DNA of 64,000 nt from Macrotrachela quadricornifera (lineage: Eukaryota; Rotifera; Eurotatoria; Philodinida; Philodinidae): NCBI GenBank assembly GCA_022393335.1, contig JAJEKB010021795.1, positions 165,468-229,467 on the forward strand, given 5' to 3'. The first letter of the stretch is position 1. Every line of letters starts with the position of its first letter. The notes under the pieces were generated by a model. It saw only the letters and a program-made list of their open reading frames with translations. It did not search any database and was not told the DNA's origin. Positions 15,101 through 24,918 of the stretch are shown piece after piece. The translations under genes and the position numbers were made by a program.

Positions 15101-18100
15101 GTCCTATATGTGGTTCTGGTGATTATATATATATATATATCTTTTCTTTCTTTTCTGTGGAATATGTATTGTTATATTGATCATCATGAGATCTTGATAA
15201 TCTTTTTGTTGCGTCATTTCGATTTTTCTAGTATGTTTTTGTATTTCTTCCTTTATATATATATATACTTAGGGTTAACCAAAAATCCTGATCCCAACTT
15301 TTAAAGCATCCTGTCAAATAAGAAGAACTATTCGAAATTGAGAAACCAAATATATCATTTTGTAGAACAAGTCGAGGCGCGTCAAATGGCATATATTAAA
15401 TCTGATTTTCGTAAGACTTTAGTGGAACTATAATCAATTTACTAGTAGGCGGCCATGTACTGAAAAGTACCATCAGTTATTGATCATTATGGATCTTGAT
15501 GTCATTGAAAGGTATTTCTAAGAAAATATTTTTATATGTAGTTTTGTAGAGTTTTGCAAAGACTACTAGTTCACTTACTTGGCATCTCCGATCGTTTTAT
15601 CTGTCATAGAAAAAAAACGATTTTTCAATGATCTACGATTGTTTTGACAAATAATATAACTTTTTGGGTGCATGGCCGTCTACTAGTAAATTGACTCTAG
15701 TTCCACTAAATTCTTATGAAGATCAGATCCAATATATGCCATTCGATGCGCCTTGGTTTGCTCTACAAAATGGTATATTTGGTTTCCTTCAATTTCGAAT
15801 AGGTCTTCTTATCCGACAGGGTCTTTTAACTGGGGTCAGAAATTTTGGTTAACCCTAAGTATATATTCATGATCTGTCTCTTGTCTTTTTGTTTTTTCAT
15901 TTTTATCATCGTTATTTTTTTTCGTCGTTACTACTTGTGGTGTTTATTGATTTCCATTAATAAAATATTCAGTGAAAGTCATCATCTTCTATTACATTAT
16001 ATTAACAATATACGGTAGGCATTTTTATTGTGAACATTTCTCAAGATTAGCAGGCTAAGATCTTAGATATTACGTTTCAGCCAACGTCAAGAACGAAGAT
16101 TGAAACAATACGGTTACATTCCCAAAACAAGAACCTCACAGTTGCTAGTAGAATATAAAGCTTTTGGTGTCTGTGTTACACTTTGAAGAGAAACTAAGCA
16201 TATATTCAGAACTAGCGTATTAAGATCAGTGGCGGCGCGAAGAGGTCAAAGCAGAAAGGGGAGGAGAGGGGGGGGGTACTTTCAAAAACGGAGAAAGATG
16301 GAAAAGTTTTTAGCAACAGTATCCAGATTTCTCCAAAAACCAAGATTAAAGACCTTTTTTTTAGTCTTCGCTTTGTTTTTGAGGAGAATTCCGTATACCA
16401 GGTTCTAGTTCTGGACTCCGGAACTGTACCTCTATACAGGAGAATACATTTCAAAAAACGGAGAAAGGTAAGTCCAAAATGGGAGAAAACACTGCTCATT
16501 TTTCCTAAAAGTAGAGAGAGGGTACACCCCCCCCCCACAGTTGCGCCGCCGCTGATTAAGATGCACAAAATGATATGAAACTCAAGTTGTTTTATCAAAA
16601 AATATGATTCGGATGGCTCGTTATCTGAGATCCTCTAAGCCGTATTTTTTTTGTTAAAACCTTTTATTATCTTAGAGACAACTCTTGAGAATGTATACTC
16701 GAATTTCTATGCAACCAACAGATATTTCTGAGTAAGAGGACTATATAACCACCTGCTTTTGGTAAGATTTCTCACTACGGGACTGTTATTCGCTGATTAA
16801 ACTGAGAAGAAAGTATAGATAAGATTATCAAACATCTAAAAGAGGTTGTCTCCATAGACATTTAACGTTGGCGAGAGATCTTCACCATATATATATATGG
16901 GTCATAAGTAAATCTCGATGGAATACGAAAAAGGTTAGTATGCTCATATTACTGTTTTCAATATATGATTGTTCTATTGGTTGTTCGATCACATACAGGA
17001 TAGTTTGGGTAAAATCAAATGAACAAATTCTGATTTAAGATTTTATCCATAAGTAAGTCTCACAATGCATAGAATGCTCACAAAGTTTAAATGAGAAGAA
17101 TATTGCTTCAGAGAGTTAAATAGATATTCAATAAACATTCCTATTTTTAACAAAATATTCTCTAGTTGAAATTTTAAAAAAATTGAATATCGTAATACGT
17201 GTTAATTAAAAATTCTGATCTATTCTTGTTATCGCTAGATATATTTATGGGCAAAATCCTAGATCAAAATTGATTCATTTAATTTTTAGGTAAAACTATA
17301 AAATGGTGATAACTCTCAGTTCCAAAATCTCATGGAAATAAATTCTTTAGGGTTTCGATAGTCTCATAAAGATATTTCTGTATGTCTAATACAAGCTCAA
17401 ATAGTTGAAAAATCTAACGAAAATGAGTATTAGTATATTGTGTTATTAAAAAAAGAAACTTTGAACAAACTTTATCAAGAAACCATCCGGGAAAGCTTCC
17501 ACTATTATCATGACCAATATCCAATGCTGTTAATGGACTAATATTTTCCGGAGCATTAATTGCAAATGTGTCAATACATTTATTTTCAAATTTTCCATTA
17601 GTTAAAAATAGTTTGTTTGTTGACAAACTGTTGTTATACATAATAATATAAACTCGTGCATCCGTTCCAGCATTTCTTTTATCACCTGTATAAACTATTA
17701 TACTATATAAAACATCTAATTAAAAAAACAACAACCAGATAGATTTTTATTTGAATAAGAAAATTTGTATTACTTGGTGAAGATGGTAGTACTGGTGGTG
17801 GTGGTGGTGGTGGTGGTGGCGGCAGTGGTTGTGGTTGAATAATATAATTATATGATGGTCTTTGAAGAGGATAATGATACATATGTCCATATTCATCATC
17901 TGTTGCTAACCATTTATGATATGGAAATTCATATATACGATGTTCATTAAGATCTTCAACTAATACTTTATCTAAAAACCATCCGGGTGATGAGCCTGTT
18001 ACATGTTGTGTAACAACTATTTTATGTATCGCACCAAGAGTTGAACATTCAATTAAATATTCTCTTTTCCTATTAAAAACAAAATACAAAGAAACATAAT

Positions 18101-18891
18101 TCGTGTAAATTGTTTTGATATTTACTGTCCAGCTTCAAAATAATGATTTCTATTATTAAGTAGAATTCGATCAGTTTCAGCCAAACTACCAAAAAGATTG
18201 ATAAATATATCGGCATCCGTTCCAGCTCCACTTCTATTACCAGTATAAACTGTTATTTTATATTGAGTACCTAAAAATGATAAGAGAAAACGTATATATT
18301 TAAAAAGAATCAATATAAATTAGTTTTTTTTAAATACTTTTCCTAAATCCAACTGCTTCTTTATGTAAAATAATATCTCGAGGAATTTCTTCTTTACGTA
18401 CAATAATATCTCGATGTATTTCTTCTTTACGCACATTAAGATCTCGAGATATTCCTTCTTTATGTAATATTAATTCTCGAGATATTTGTCGATCATCTTC
18501 ATCTTTTGCTAACCATTTATTACAAATTGCAAAATATCTTATTCGTGGATCATGAAGATCTGTTATAACAATCTAATTAAATAAATATTCATTTATTTAT
18601 TTAAATAAAAAGTAAATCAAATGTATAATACTTGACTAAGAAACCATCCAGGAAATCGTCCCGTATTATCATGTTCAATACGAATTTTCTGAAGTTCTCC
18701 AATATAATTTGTATTAACATGAAATGTATCAACTTGATTACGTTCAAATGGATCTTTGTTATTAAGTGATTTTTTTAAATTAATTTTTTCTGTTTGTTGT
18801 CCATTATTTCCAAATAATGTTATATAAACTTGACTATCTGTACCGGCACTCGATTTATCACCGGTAAATATACTTATTTCATATGAAGACA
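148..18891 (-). CDS. LOXHD1-like: LOXHD1-like multi-PLAT/LH2 domain protein, 30 exons, 5' incomplete
   Basis: About 12 tandem PLAT (LH2) beta-sandwich domains, each with the signatures Y.I.V.TG...GAGTDA.V.I.L.G, FER...D.F, IGHD..G....WFLD.V and FPC.RWL..DED. PLAT domains bind membranes or proteins; vertebrate LOXHD1 has 15 and acts in hair-cell stereocilia. Exons (high to low): 18891-18632, 18572-18338, 18270-18126, 18069-17774, 17715-17471, 11611-11476, 11423-11176, 11109-10872, 10820-10768, 10714-10642, 10584-10500, 10448-10178, 10110-10010, 9854-9763, 9705-9560, 9494-9393, 7959-7791, 7726-7628, 7574-7519, 7470-7396, 6998-6940, 6889-6735, 6586-6482, 6422-6314, 1835-1660, 1611-1375, 1317-984, 932-765, 706-399, 335-148. 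All phases agree, giving 1653 codons before TAA at 148-150. The first exon opens with a 3' splice site, so 5' exons lie elsewhere; none was seen upstream. No signal peptide or membrane segment is visible. An AATAAA signal lies at 24-29. Family certain; orthology with LOXHD1 likely. Confidence 0.93.
2849..3185. mobile_element. Foldback MITE, CG-rich
   Basis: The left end GTGAAAGAATACGCCATCG and the right end, read in reverse complement as GTGAAAGAAAACGGCGTCG, form imperfect inverted arms that continue inward through runs of CGTAAACGG/AAAACGG. The element is 337 bp, richer in CG than its surroundings and has no coding capacity. No target duplication could be assigned. It lies inside an intron of the PLAT gene. 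Confidence 0.6.
3245..3412 (+). repeat. 66-bp tandem repeat with splice-site-like units
   Basis: About 2.5 units. Each has GGTAAGT or GGTAACT, an AAATAAAATGATTATTTT core, a TTTTTATTTAG tract, then GCTG and some 20 further bases ending in ATGG. Every unit therefore looks like a tiny intron followed by a tiny exon on the plus strand, opposite to the host gene. A related array occurs at 31090-31310. Confidence 0.55.
4999..5112 (+). pseudogene. Possible acidic terminal-exon fragment
   Basis: After an acceptor-like TATCTGCAG, an open frame encodes N-D-I-S-E-N-G followed by an acidic helix-like stretch ([20 protein letters not shown]) and E-V-L-D-A-I before TAA. The composition is coding-like and unlike the surrounding intron. 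No family was recognised and no upstream exon was found. It may be the tail of a transposon protein inserted in the PLAT gene intron. Confidence 0.25.
5348..5420. repeat. Small CG-rich hairpin
   Basis: TACGGCTACCC and GGGTAGCCGTA form a stem, flanked by GGTCGAACGATAC and TATCGATTGACC, which also pair imperfectly. It is about 70 bp and has the look of a very short foldback insertion. No target duplication was seen. Confidence 0.4.
7960..9392 (-). other. 1.4-kb intron of the PLAT gene
   Basis: The donor GTAAGA after the exon ending W-Y-L-E-K and the acceptor before V-H-I-Q-R-Y are phase 0 and consistent. Short ORFs in this stretch lack any recognisable family and have no coding bias like that of the flanking exons. 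I see no transposon with clear ends here. Confidence 0.7.
11710..11902. mobile_element. 193-bp MITE with 32-bp perfect terminal inverted repeats
   Basis: AGTAGTGTCACATATCCAGG and the following 12 bases at the left are matched exactly, in inverse, by the 32 bases ending at 11902. Beyond these, the arms continue with a few mismatches through GGAGATG/TGTATCTC. There is no ORF. The identical arms suggest a young insertion. No convincing target-site duplication was found next to the ends, so the superfamily is open. Confidence 0.8.
12545..12905. repeat. 42-bp minisatellite, open in several frames
   Basis: About eight units of TGCCACGGAAACACAGACAC followed by AAGGCGTCTCT and either GAGGGTGAGGG or CTCGATGTGGG. 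Because 42 is a multiple of three, four frames stay open; the minus frame would read a 14-residue [13 protein letters not shown] unit. I treat these frames as by-products of the period, not genes. A related motif (GAGGGTGCCGCGGAAACGC) recurs at 20480-20665. Confidence 0.75.
13809..14045 (-). pseudogene. GC-richer open stretch inside the foldback
   Basis: An open frame on the minus strand continues above its first ATG at 14009 ([19 protein letters not shown]) and ends N-D-D-G-T-stop; it contains Cys pairs. Its codon use is much less AT-biased than the host gene exons. No family was recognised. It may be a captured host or foreign gene piece, or a chance ORF. Confidence 0.2.
14650..14905. repeat. 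Tandem repeat, about 70-85 bp unit
   Basis: Four units of AATTATAAATTATAATTATA, then AAAACTTTGGCTTTTTGGCTAC and CTCAGGGTAATACCTCT. The inner (TTATAAA)n part varies in length between units. It forms the right subterminal region of the foldback; the complementary ACTTTGGCT motif lies at the left subterminus near 12468-12500. Confidence 0.75.
15268..15860. mobile_element. Foldback element with 195-bp arms
   Basis: The left arm starts ACTTAGGGTTAACCAAAAAT at 15268 and the right arm, in reverse complement, starts ACTTAGGGTTAACCAAAATT. The arms run about 195 bases at roughly 85% identity to GGCGGCCATG / GACGGCCATG, around a central loop of about 200 bases. There is no transposase. The flanks are TATATATA on both sides, which hides any target duplication. 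Transcription would give a long hairpin RNA. Confidence 0.85.
16227..16554. mobile_element. Non-autonomous hAT element with 8-bp TSD
   Basis: The ends CAGTGGCGGCGC and (inverse) CAGCGGCGGCGC match the hAT-type CAG.GGCGG terminus. They are flanked by an exact 8-bp duplication ATTAAGAT at 16219-16226 and 16555-16562, the length made by hAT transposases. It is 328 bp with runs of G and C near the ends. The minus ORF through it is not a known protein. Confidence 0.9.
17774..17850 (-). repeat. Polyproline run encoded in the PLAT gene
   Basis: The plus strand GGTGGTGGTGGTGGTGGTGG with its neighbours encodes ten prolines preceded by Q-P-Q-P-L, in the linker before the third PLAT domain. Such runs are candidate SH3, WW or profilin ligands. 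It is a simple-sequence expansion and may be length-polymorphic. Confidence 0.8.
18340..18480 (-). repeat. Coding 33-bp repeat within the PLAT gene
   Basis: Four tandem 11-residue units, such as [11 protein letters not shown] and [11 protein letters not shown], lie in the linker between the first two PLAT domains of the visible protein. They are charged and probably helical. The DNA unit is TCTCGAGATATT...CGTAAAGAAGAA. No comparable repeat is seen in the other linkers. Confidence 0.8.
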
Positions 18892-19164
18892 CTAAAAATA
18901 ATACATAAGAAATGTATTTTTCAGATTAACGTTTGTAAATAATCTGAAATCTACATACAATGTGATATATTCTTAAGTGTTTCTGTATCTAAAATATGCT
19001 GCAAATAACTAACATGGTATTATCCTCATCTAAATATATTGTACTATTTATTAGCTCTTTTTTTAAGGCGATCCTCTGTCATCACTCATTATTACATGTC
19101 TCGAACGAGTAATAGGCCAGGTTAGATAGAACACCTGGGGGATCAACATCGGTGGAATATTTAT

Positions 19165-19653
19165 AAATAGCTTAAGATTTGCTGATAACATTGATCTTAT
19201 AGATGGAGGCGTTAGCTCATTTCAACGCTAAATCGAGCTAATCGAAACAGCTGCTGAACAAACAGGACTTATCTTGAATATTAATAAAACTAAAATCACG
19301 GCATTTGGAGATAGAAACATTGAAAATAGAACCCAAGTAACAGGAGAGACTATAGAAAATGTAGAAAAATTTGGAGATCCACGTAATCTACTGACATAGG
19401 CCAACAATTGTTCAAAGGAAATTAAAAAGATAATAGTAAGAGTGACATATACAATCGCTTCTTTAAAACACATATGACATAACAAGAAACTGAATGCCGA
19501 AAATAAAATTAGAAATTTAACAGTGTGTGTCTTCAGCATGCTACTATATGCATCGGAGACGTAGGTCCTAAAAGAAGTCAGCAAACAGAAACTAGTGGTA
19601 CTTGAAATGAAAAATTAGTGGCATATTCTAAGGATTAATTGGTGCGACATGAT
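19165..19653 (+). pseudogene. Non-LTR reverse transcriptase remnant, 5' part
   Basis: Frames read L-R-F-A-D-N-I-D-L-I-D-G, the RT catalytic FADD box with one Asp changed to Asn, then E-L-I-E-T-A-A-E-Q-T-G-L, I-N-K-T-K and E-N-V-E-K-F, all usual landmarks after the active site. Stops and frameshifts interrupt it. The remnant continues at 21569 after a younger insertion. It lies just upstream of the first visible PLAT exon. Confidence 0.7.
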
Positions 19654-19746
19654 CATATAATGGGGAATTTGATTTTGCGACAAAATCATTATCTCGAAGG
19701 CAAAAGTAATTTGTAGCAAAATCAAAAAGATAAAGCATTAGCAGCA

Positions 19747-19900
19747 TTGCGGTATTGCGGTCTTTGCGGTCTTTCCGGTATTGCGGTGTTTGCGGTCTAT
19801 GCGGTCTTTCCGGTATTGCGGTGTTTGCGGTCTATGCGGTCTTTGCGGTATTGCGGTGTTTGCGGTATTGCGGTCTTTCCGGTATTGCAGTATTGCTAGC
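19747..19900 (+). repeat. GCGGTNTTGCGG tandem array (left subterminal)
   Basis: Irregular 7-9-bp units of GCGGTATT, GCGGTCTTT and GCGGTGTTT, many times over. The complementary array (ACCGCAAAGACCGCAATACC) lies at 21300-21360 near the other end of the same element, so the two form subterminal inverted repeats. Confidence 0.8.
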
Positions 19901-20479
19901 GTTGAAGTTCCTGTGTTACTTGCAATCTATCTTTTATTTCCGAATATAGAACGATATGTATTTTCCAAATACAAAAGAATTTGAAAATTTTAATAAACTT
20001 TAAGAGAAGTTATGTATTTTTTTGTAAAATGTTAATTAATTGAAAACAGAAATATTAATAAATGTATTTTTTTATCATTTCTTTGTTTTTTTTTCGGTTT
20101 TATTGATTGCAGCTTATAAAGAATAGTTTACATTTATATCAATTAATTTGCTTTATAGTATCTGTAATTTATCAAAATCACTTAAAATCATTATATTAGT
20201 ATCTGTCATATGAACTTTTCTTTCTTGGCTATTGATACGTTAAATTACAGTTTGCATAATCTACATAATATAAAATCTACAATCATGAATAATTTTTCAT
20301 TATACTTGTTTTGACGAGCTTCTTGCACAATAGAAGAATAAACTCATATGATGCGTTATAGCGTTCTCCACGAAATCGTATGTATTTTGGATATCAAATA
20401 AATTTACGAAAATTGAATTTGCTCATCGAACAGTCTAATGGGATATGATGCATAATAGGCATAATGGGCATAATCAGCA

Positions 20480-20665
20480 TTTCTCTCGATGAGGGTGCCG
20501 CGGAAACGCGATCGATCACCAAGGGGCATATCTTGAGGGTGAGGGTGCTGTGGAAACGCGAAGGAGCACCTAGGGGCATATCTCTCGATGAGGGTGCCGC
20601 GGAAACGCAAAGGACCGCCAAGGGGCATATCTCTCGATGAGGGTGGCGCGGAAACATTGATTGAG
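20480..20665. repeat. 49-50-bp minisatellite
   Basis: Nearly four units of CTCTCGATGAGGGTGCCGCG, then GAAACGC and a variable part ending AGGGGCATAT. It shares the GAGGGTGCC.CGGAAAC core and CTCTCGATG junction with the 42-bp array at 12545-12905, although the host elements have different terminal repeats. Confidence 0.75.
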
Positions 20666-21568
20666 GTCATGTCTTCGGAGAGCGTATGGGGCTTGCAAGG
20701 TTTATACGAAATATAGGAGTTATAAAGGTTATAGGCGATATAGCGCCTGTTCGCATTGTGACGATTATGCGGATTAGACCGATTATGCCAATTATGCCTA
20801 TTATTGCAGTGAAACCTTAGGTCTGCTATATCTTTTTTTACAACTGTGTGAAAAATGAATTTCCGGGAAACGCTATAACGCATCGAATCGAAATATTTTA
20901 ATTTTTGTTTAAAATACATTCCTTACACCATACAACCTATATCCATATTTCGTACTACCTAGTAACTGTTTCCCTCTCTATATATATTAAGTTACAATAC
21001 AAACGTTACTCCAGTTCCTCAAAATATAAATAGGGATAATACCAGTTTTTAGTATGCGGACAAAATATCAACAACTTTGAAAATACAAGTCAAACTGTAC
21101 CCTGCTGTTAATATTATGCATAATTATTCACCTTTTGCATTCTGTTCTGGTCTCTTAAAAAGATAAAAATCGTATGAGATTTGAATTAACTATGCAACCA
21201 AAATTTTTCTTGAAGATTTGAGTATCTCCTGGTTTTATATATTAATAAATCTTTCCATTAAAATATTCATCAACATTTTCAACATCATATAGCTCACAAC
21301 CTTCAAATACCGCAAAGACCGCAATACCGCAAAGACCGCAATAACGCAAAGACCGCGAAGAGGGCCAATGCCTTAAGCATGGGATACGCCAAAATACCGC
21401 TGTAGCACGAACGCTGGAATATCTACGAGCCTCTGACACTGTTAGAACATCAATATTTCTGTATTTTTGATATCGCTAATATCTCTAGTAGTTGTTGAAT
21501 TGTTCGATAAATATACGTATTTATCTGATTTTGCCGCAAAATCAAATTCCCCATCAACTCGACATGAT

Positions 21569-21890
21569 ATGAAACAAAGATATCAGGAAAAGGATAACGC
21601 AAGAAGAGACCATATAGACGTCACCGAGAAAAGGAAATTAAGACTATTTGGCTACATTTGTAGAATGGACGGTAATAGATTAGTCAAACACATCATATTT
21701 GCAAAAAAGGAACGGAAAATCTCGATGAGGATGTGCATGCAGAGTGTGGCTGGATAACATAACAGAATGGTGTCAACGCAATGGATAAGATTTTGTTCCA
21801 CCTTGCACAAAACCGGCAGACATGGAAGAATCTGATCTCAAAAGTGGTTGAGTCTAACAGGTGCTAAGCCTATAAGAAATGAAGATGATC
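21569..21890 (+). pseudogene. Non-LTR reverse transcriptase remnant, C-terminal part
   Basis: Reads R-K-L-R-L-F-G-Y-I-C-R-M-D-G-N-R-L-V-K, the conserved tail of this class of retrotransposon ORFs (usually LRWFGHV.RM), then I-I-F and, frameshifted, N-I-T-E-W-C-Q. The last part gives T-W-K-N-L-I-S-K-V-V-E-S in frame. It is continuous with 19165-19653 once the element between them is removed. Confidence 0.7.
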
Positions 21891-22243
21891 ATGATAACTA
21901 TCTCTTTTTATATGACTCGATCCGCAATTTCTAGACAATCCTTATCAAACCATTAATGAATATCAGAAGGGTCAATATACCTATTCGTAGAATTGACAAT
22001 TGACTATCAAATCTCTCGATTTCATTATTTATAATATTCAAAGTAATGCATTGTTTACAATATTTTTGACATCTGCATAGTCTCTTTTAGACGGGTGTTC
22101 ACTGGTGCTAAATGTGACTACAAAAAGATTTCGTGAGCAATACCCTATTACGCTTATGAAAACAAGCAAGCTATACGACTGTTAAGCAGTAATTTCTATT
22201 TCTTCAAATTTTGAATACCTTGAACGAAACTTGAACTTGATCA

Positions 22244-22497
22244 GCTCTACTCTCTGTAAAAAAACGAAATTTTGCAGAACCCTCCAAAAAGGTTCTGTGA
22301 GAAAATAAGAAACCTTGAAGGTTCTGTACAAAACCATTAGATCTCATTACGGAACCATTTGTATTTCTCACGAAACGTTAATGGTTTTGCACAGAACCTT
22401 TTTTCGAAACTTTGGACACATTTGGAGTCTTTTAGAAATCTGCAGAACTTTTTTCGGACGGTTCTGCAAAACTCCGTTTTTTTAGAGAGTAGTGAGC
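22244..22497. mobile_element. MITE with CTACTCTCT ends
   Basis: TACTCTCTGTAAAAAAACGA and the inverse of TCGTTTTTTTAGAGAGTAG-type right end pair, and pairing goes on through TTTTGCAGAACC and GGTTCTG..GTACAAAACCATTA. The whole 254-bp element folds into one long hairpin. There is no ORF. The target duplication is not clear. Confidence 0.7.
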
Positions 22498-24676
22498 CGA
22501 CATATATCTATATGTAAGTACAATTACATTTTGGCAACGAGTATGATAAAAAGAGAAACAATATATACTGTACTAAATGAAAAGATAGCAAACTTTAATT
22601 ATTTGGAGTTTCAGAGCTGACAATTGGATTCCTATTGTATTCGAGGAGATCAAGCATCGGGATAGGTGGATAGATTATATAGATGCCTGCAGGTGAAATA
22701 TGCATGACGCCCTCACCCTACTAAGCAAACCTTGCCACTAGATTCCAAGCCGGATTTTATTGGAACCCAAAAAAGTCTGACAGGATCTTGTCAAATTTTG
22801 TGTCACTCTGATCGGATCTGAGGGTTAGAATCCTGTAACAAAGACTCCGATAATTTCCAACAGGTCTCGATAGAATAGAATTCACCTGAACATCTATATA
22901 GTCATTTGCAGAATAATAAGTCAAAAGTAAATTATGGAGAAAAAGACAATACAAGTAAGTTCGACACATATACTCAGAATTGCATGCTCTTTCTTTCTGA
23001 TTTGCATCCATCTAATAGTGCTCATCTAATTAATAGTATATGCTGTTATACTAGGAGCCGATAAGATATTAGCCCGGGAGATCCAAATATTAATTCATTA
23101 CTCGGTTCTCGTCAATTTTCCTATACGATTTTGATGGAATTTCAATTGAATCTTTACAGGAACTAATAGAATCCTCCTGTTGAATCAATCTTAGTTGCTA
23201 TTGATTACCATCCATATTAGTAACTAATTCCATGTTATACGGATCAATCGAAAACCACTAGGCCAATTTCGATCATGTTTCGTTATCGATGGTTAATCAC
23301 CATTATTTCCTATATTGTACAGGATTCAGAGGGTGAGAACGAATGATTGACCGCGGGTAAATTCCAGTGAATCAGAAAATTAATTGGTCCATTAGCCATT
23401 GACCAATCACTTGTCTGATTAATCAAAAGGTCCGCCATGGTTATCCATCGACCACAAATAGGAACCTATCTATTTGTCAGTGTGAACATCAAAGTGCTGA
23501 CATAAATGACATCGATATCGGTGTTACTGATCACATCCTCTATTATCTATATATATAAAGAAGAAGTTGTGTCTGGCTGTCTGTCTGTTTTTTATGCATT
23601 TTGACACTGCAAGAGCTAGCGGTGCCAAACCTTACATGGCATACTCTTAGGCCCTGAGAAAGATCGAGAGGGTTTGAGGTGAAATTTCACACAGTTTATG
23701 ATATATTGCAATTATTACCGATCTTTCAAAAGCTTCAGAGCATTTGCTGACATTGCTAGAATATCCGTCTCTTAGTGTCACTTTTTTTGCAGTGGATATT
23801 GGTATAAAGTATGGCAACAGATATGAGTTAAGAGAAAGATCTTTACGCCCTACACTATTTGCTGAATTATCCAATGTAAGAATGAATGTAAGTGTATGTA
23901 CGGCGGGATATGTAGTAATAATCGAACAAAAGGTCTCAAGCACGTCCAATATACATCTTCTGCCGTTTTCTGACATGGTAGGTTTTCAGTATGGAAATTT
24001 CCCGAGCAACGCTAGGTACTTCCGCTAGTCTTTTATAAACGCAAAAATATTCTATCTTCGTTGGTGAAAAATGAAAAAAATTCGAAATTTGAAGATATAA
24101 ATATTCATGCCTTACATGTCTCCTGGTGCGCATCGGTTCAGCAGCGCTATGTGCAAACCAAGAGATGTATCAATGTAATAAATACGAGCATGTCAGAGTG
24201 TCAATGAACACCAATGCTGGTTTTTTAATGTGTTAATATAGTGACCATGATCTATTCCTAATCGTGAAAAATAAATGGGCTGACCGATGGCTTTTCGATG
24301 GGTACATATGATATTTGGAATACCTCGCCATCGGAAATGAAGATTCGATTCTATGAATATCGATAACGTGAAATTCTTCTGTGAAACCGGTCTAATTTTA
24401 CGCTCAATACATAATGCAAATGTGAGGATGATCTCGTTCATATCATTGAAATAGAAGTAAAGTTCAAAGGGTTTCCCATATTAACATTCGATGGAAAAAT
24501 CTGTACATACTCCGTCTTTTCAGAAGATTATCAGATTTTAAAACTTTACGAATGTCTGTAAATGAATGTAGTCTGTATGAAAAGAAATTATTTTCATTAT
24601 GGCAGTTGTAACTTAAAACCACAACCCATAATCCTAATCGACTTTCCCTAAAGAATTCTTTACAACATTTTGTTGT
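22498..24676. other. No gene recognised
   Basis: Unique-looking AT-rich DNA. Near 23541 a TCTATATATATAAAGAAGAA tract followed by CTGTCTGTCTG resembles the ends of some invertebrate mobile elements, but I cannot define boundaries. Overlapping ORFs on both strands at 23650-24030 have no recognisable motif. Confidence 0.5.
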
Positions 24677-24685
24677 CCTTATAAT

Positions 24686-24918
24686 GAATCCATGAAAGAT
24701 GCTCCCCGGACATTTGCTCCCGCGACACTTGCTCTCCAGCGTCATTTGCTCTCCAGGCCCTGATCTAACCCCAATCAAAACCAAAACTCATTCTATGTCT
24801 CGCCCTCACCCACACCCACGTCCCCATCCACACCTGCGCCCTCACCCTCACTCAGACTTGCGCCTACACCCGCATCTATGCGGGGAGCAAGTGTCCGGGG
24901 GGCATCTTTCGGGATACC
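24686..24918. mobile_element. 233-bp MULE-like MITE with 9-bp TSD
   Basis: CCTTATAAT at 24677-24685 is repeated exactly at 24919-24927. The inner ends GAATCCATGAAAGATGCTCC and inverse GGTATCCCGAAAGATGCCCC pair over about 37 bases, including GGACA.TTGCTCCCC. The interior is a C-rich CCTCACCC/CCACACCC tract. A 9-bp duplication points to the Mutator superfamily. Confidence 0.85.

Larger units (their letters stand above)
11612..17470 (-). other. 5.9-kb intron of the PLAT gene, transposon-filled
   Basis: The exon ending W-F-L-D-K (17471) joins in phase 0 to V-I-V-E-C-S-T-T-G (11611), a normal PLAT linker, so 5859 bases are intronic. It contains a 193-bp MITE (11710-11902), a GA-repeat at about 11961-11990, a 2.5-kb foldback (about 12384-14938) with two internal tandem arrays, a 0.6-kb long-arm foldback (15268-15860) and a hAT-type MITE (16227-16554). 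16565-17470 shows nothing recognisable. Confidence 0.85.
19654..21559. mobile_element. 1.9-kb MULE-like non-autonomous element, 9-bp TSD
   Basis: ATGGGGAATTTGATTTTGCG at the left matches, in inverse, the sequence ending at about 21554; CGACATGAT at 19645-19653 is repeated exactly at 21560-21568. A 9-bp duplication is typical of Mutator-like elements. Removing the insert restores reading of the reverse transcriptase around it. The interior has GCGGTATTGCGGTCTTTGCGG arrays at 19747-19900, the inverse of the same array at 21300-21360, and a 49-50-bp minisatellite at 20480-20665. No transposase was found. Confidence 0.85.

Noticed and set aside
16212..16598. 128-residue minus ORF
   Set aside because: It spans a non-autonomous hAT element and both its target duplications.
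19755..19984. Cys/Gly-rich ORFs reading C-G-L-C-G-I-A-V-F
   Set aside because: Translation of the GCGGT tandem array inside a transposon; not a protein.
20394..20919. 171-residue and 87-residue minus ORFs
   Set aside because: They cover the 49-bp minisatellite and adjoining repeat; no motif and no conservation argument.
23541..24028. Helitron end and gene
   Set aside because: TC..TATATATA and CTGTCTGTCTG are suggestive, but no 3' hairpin-CTRR end or Rep/helicase was found.
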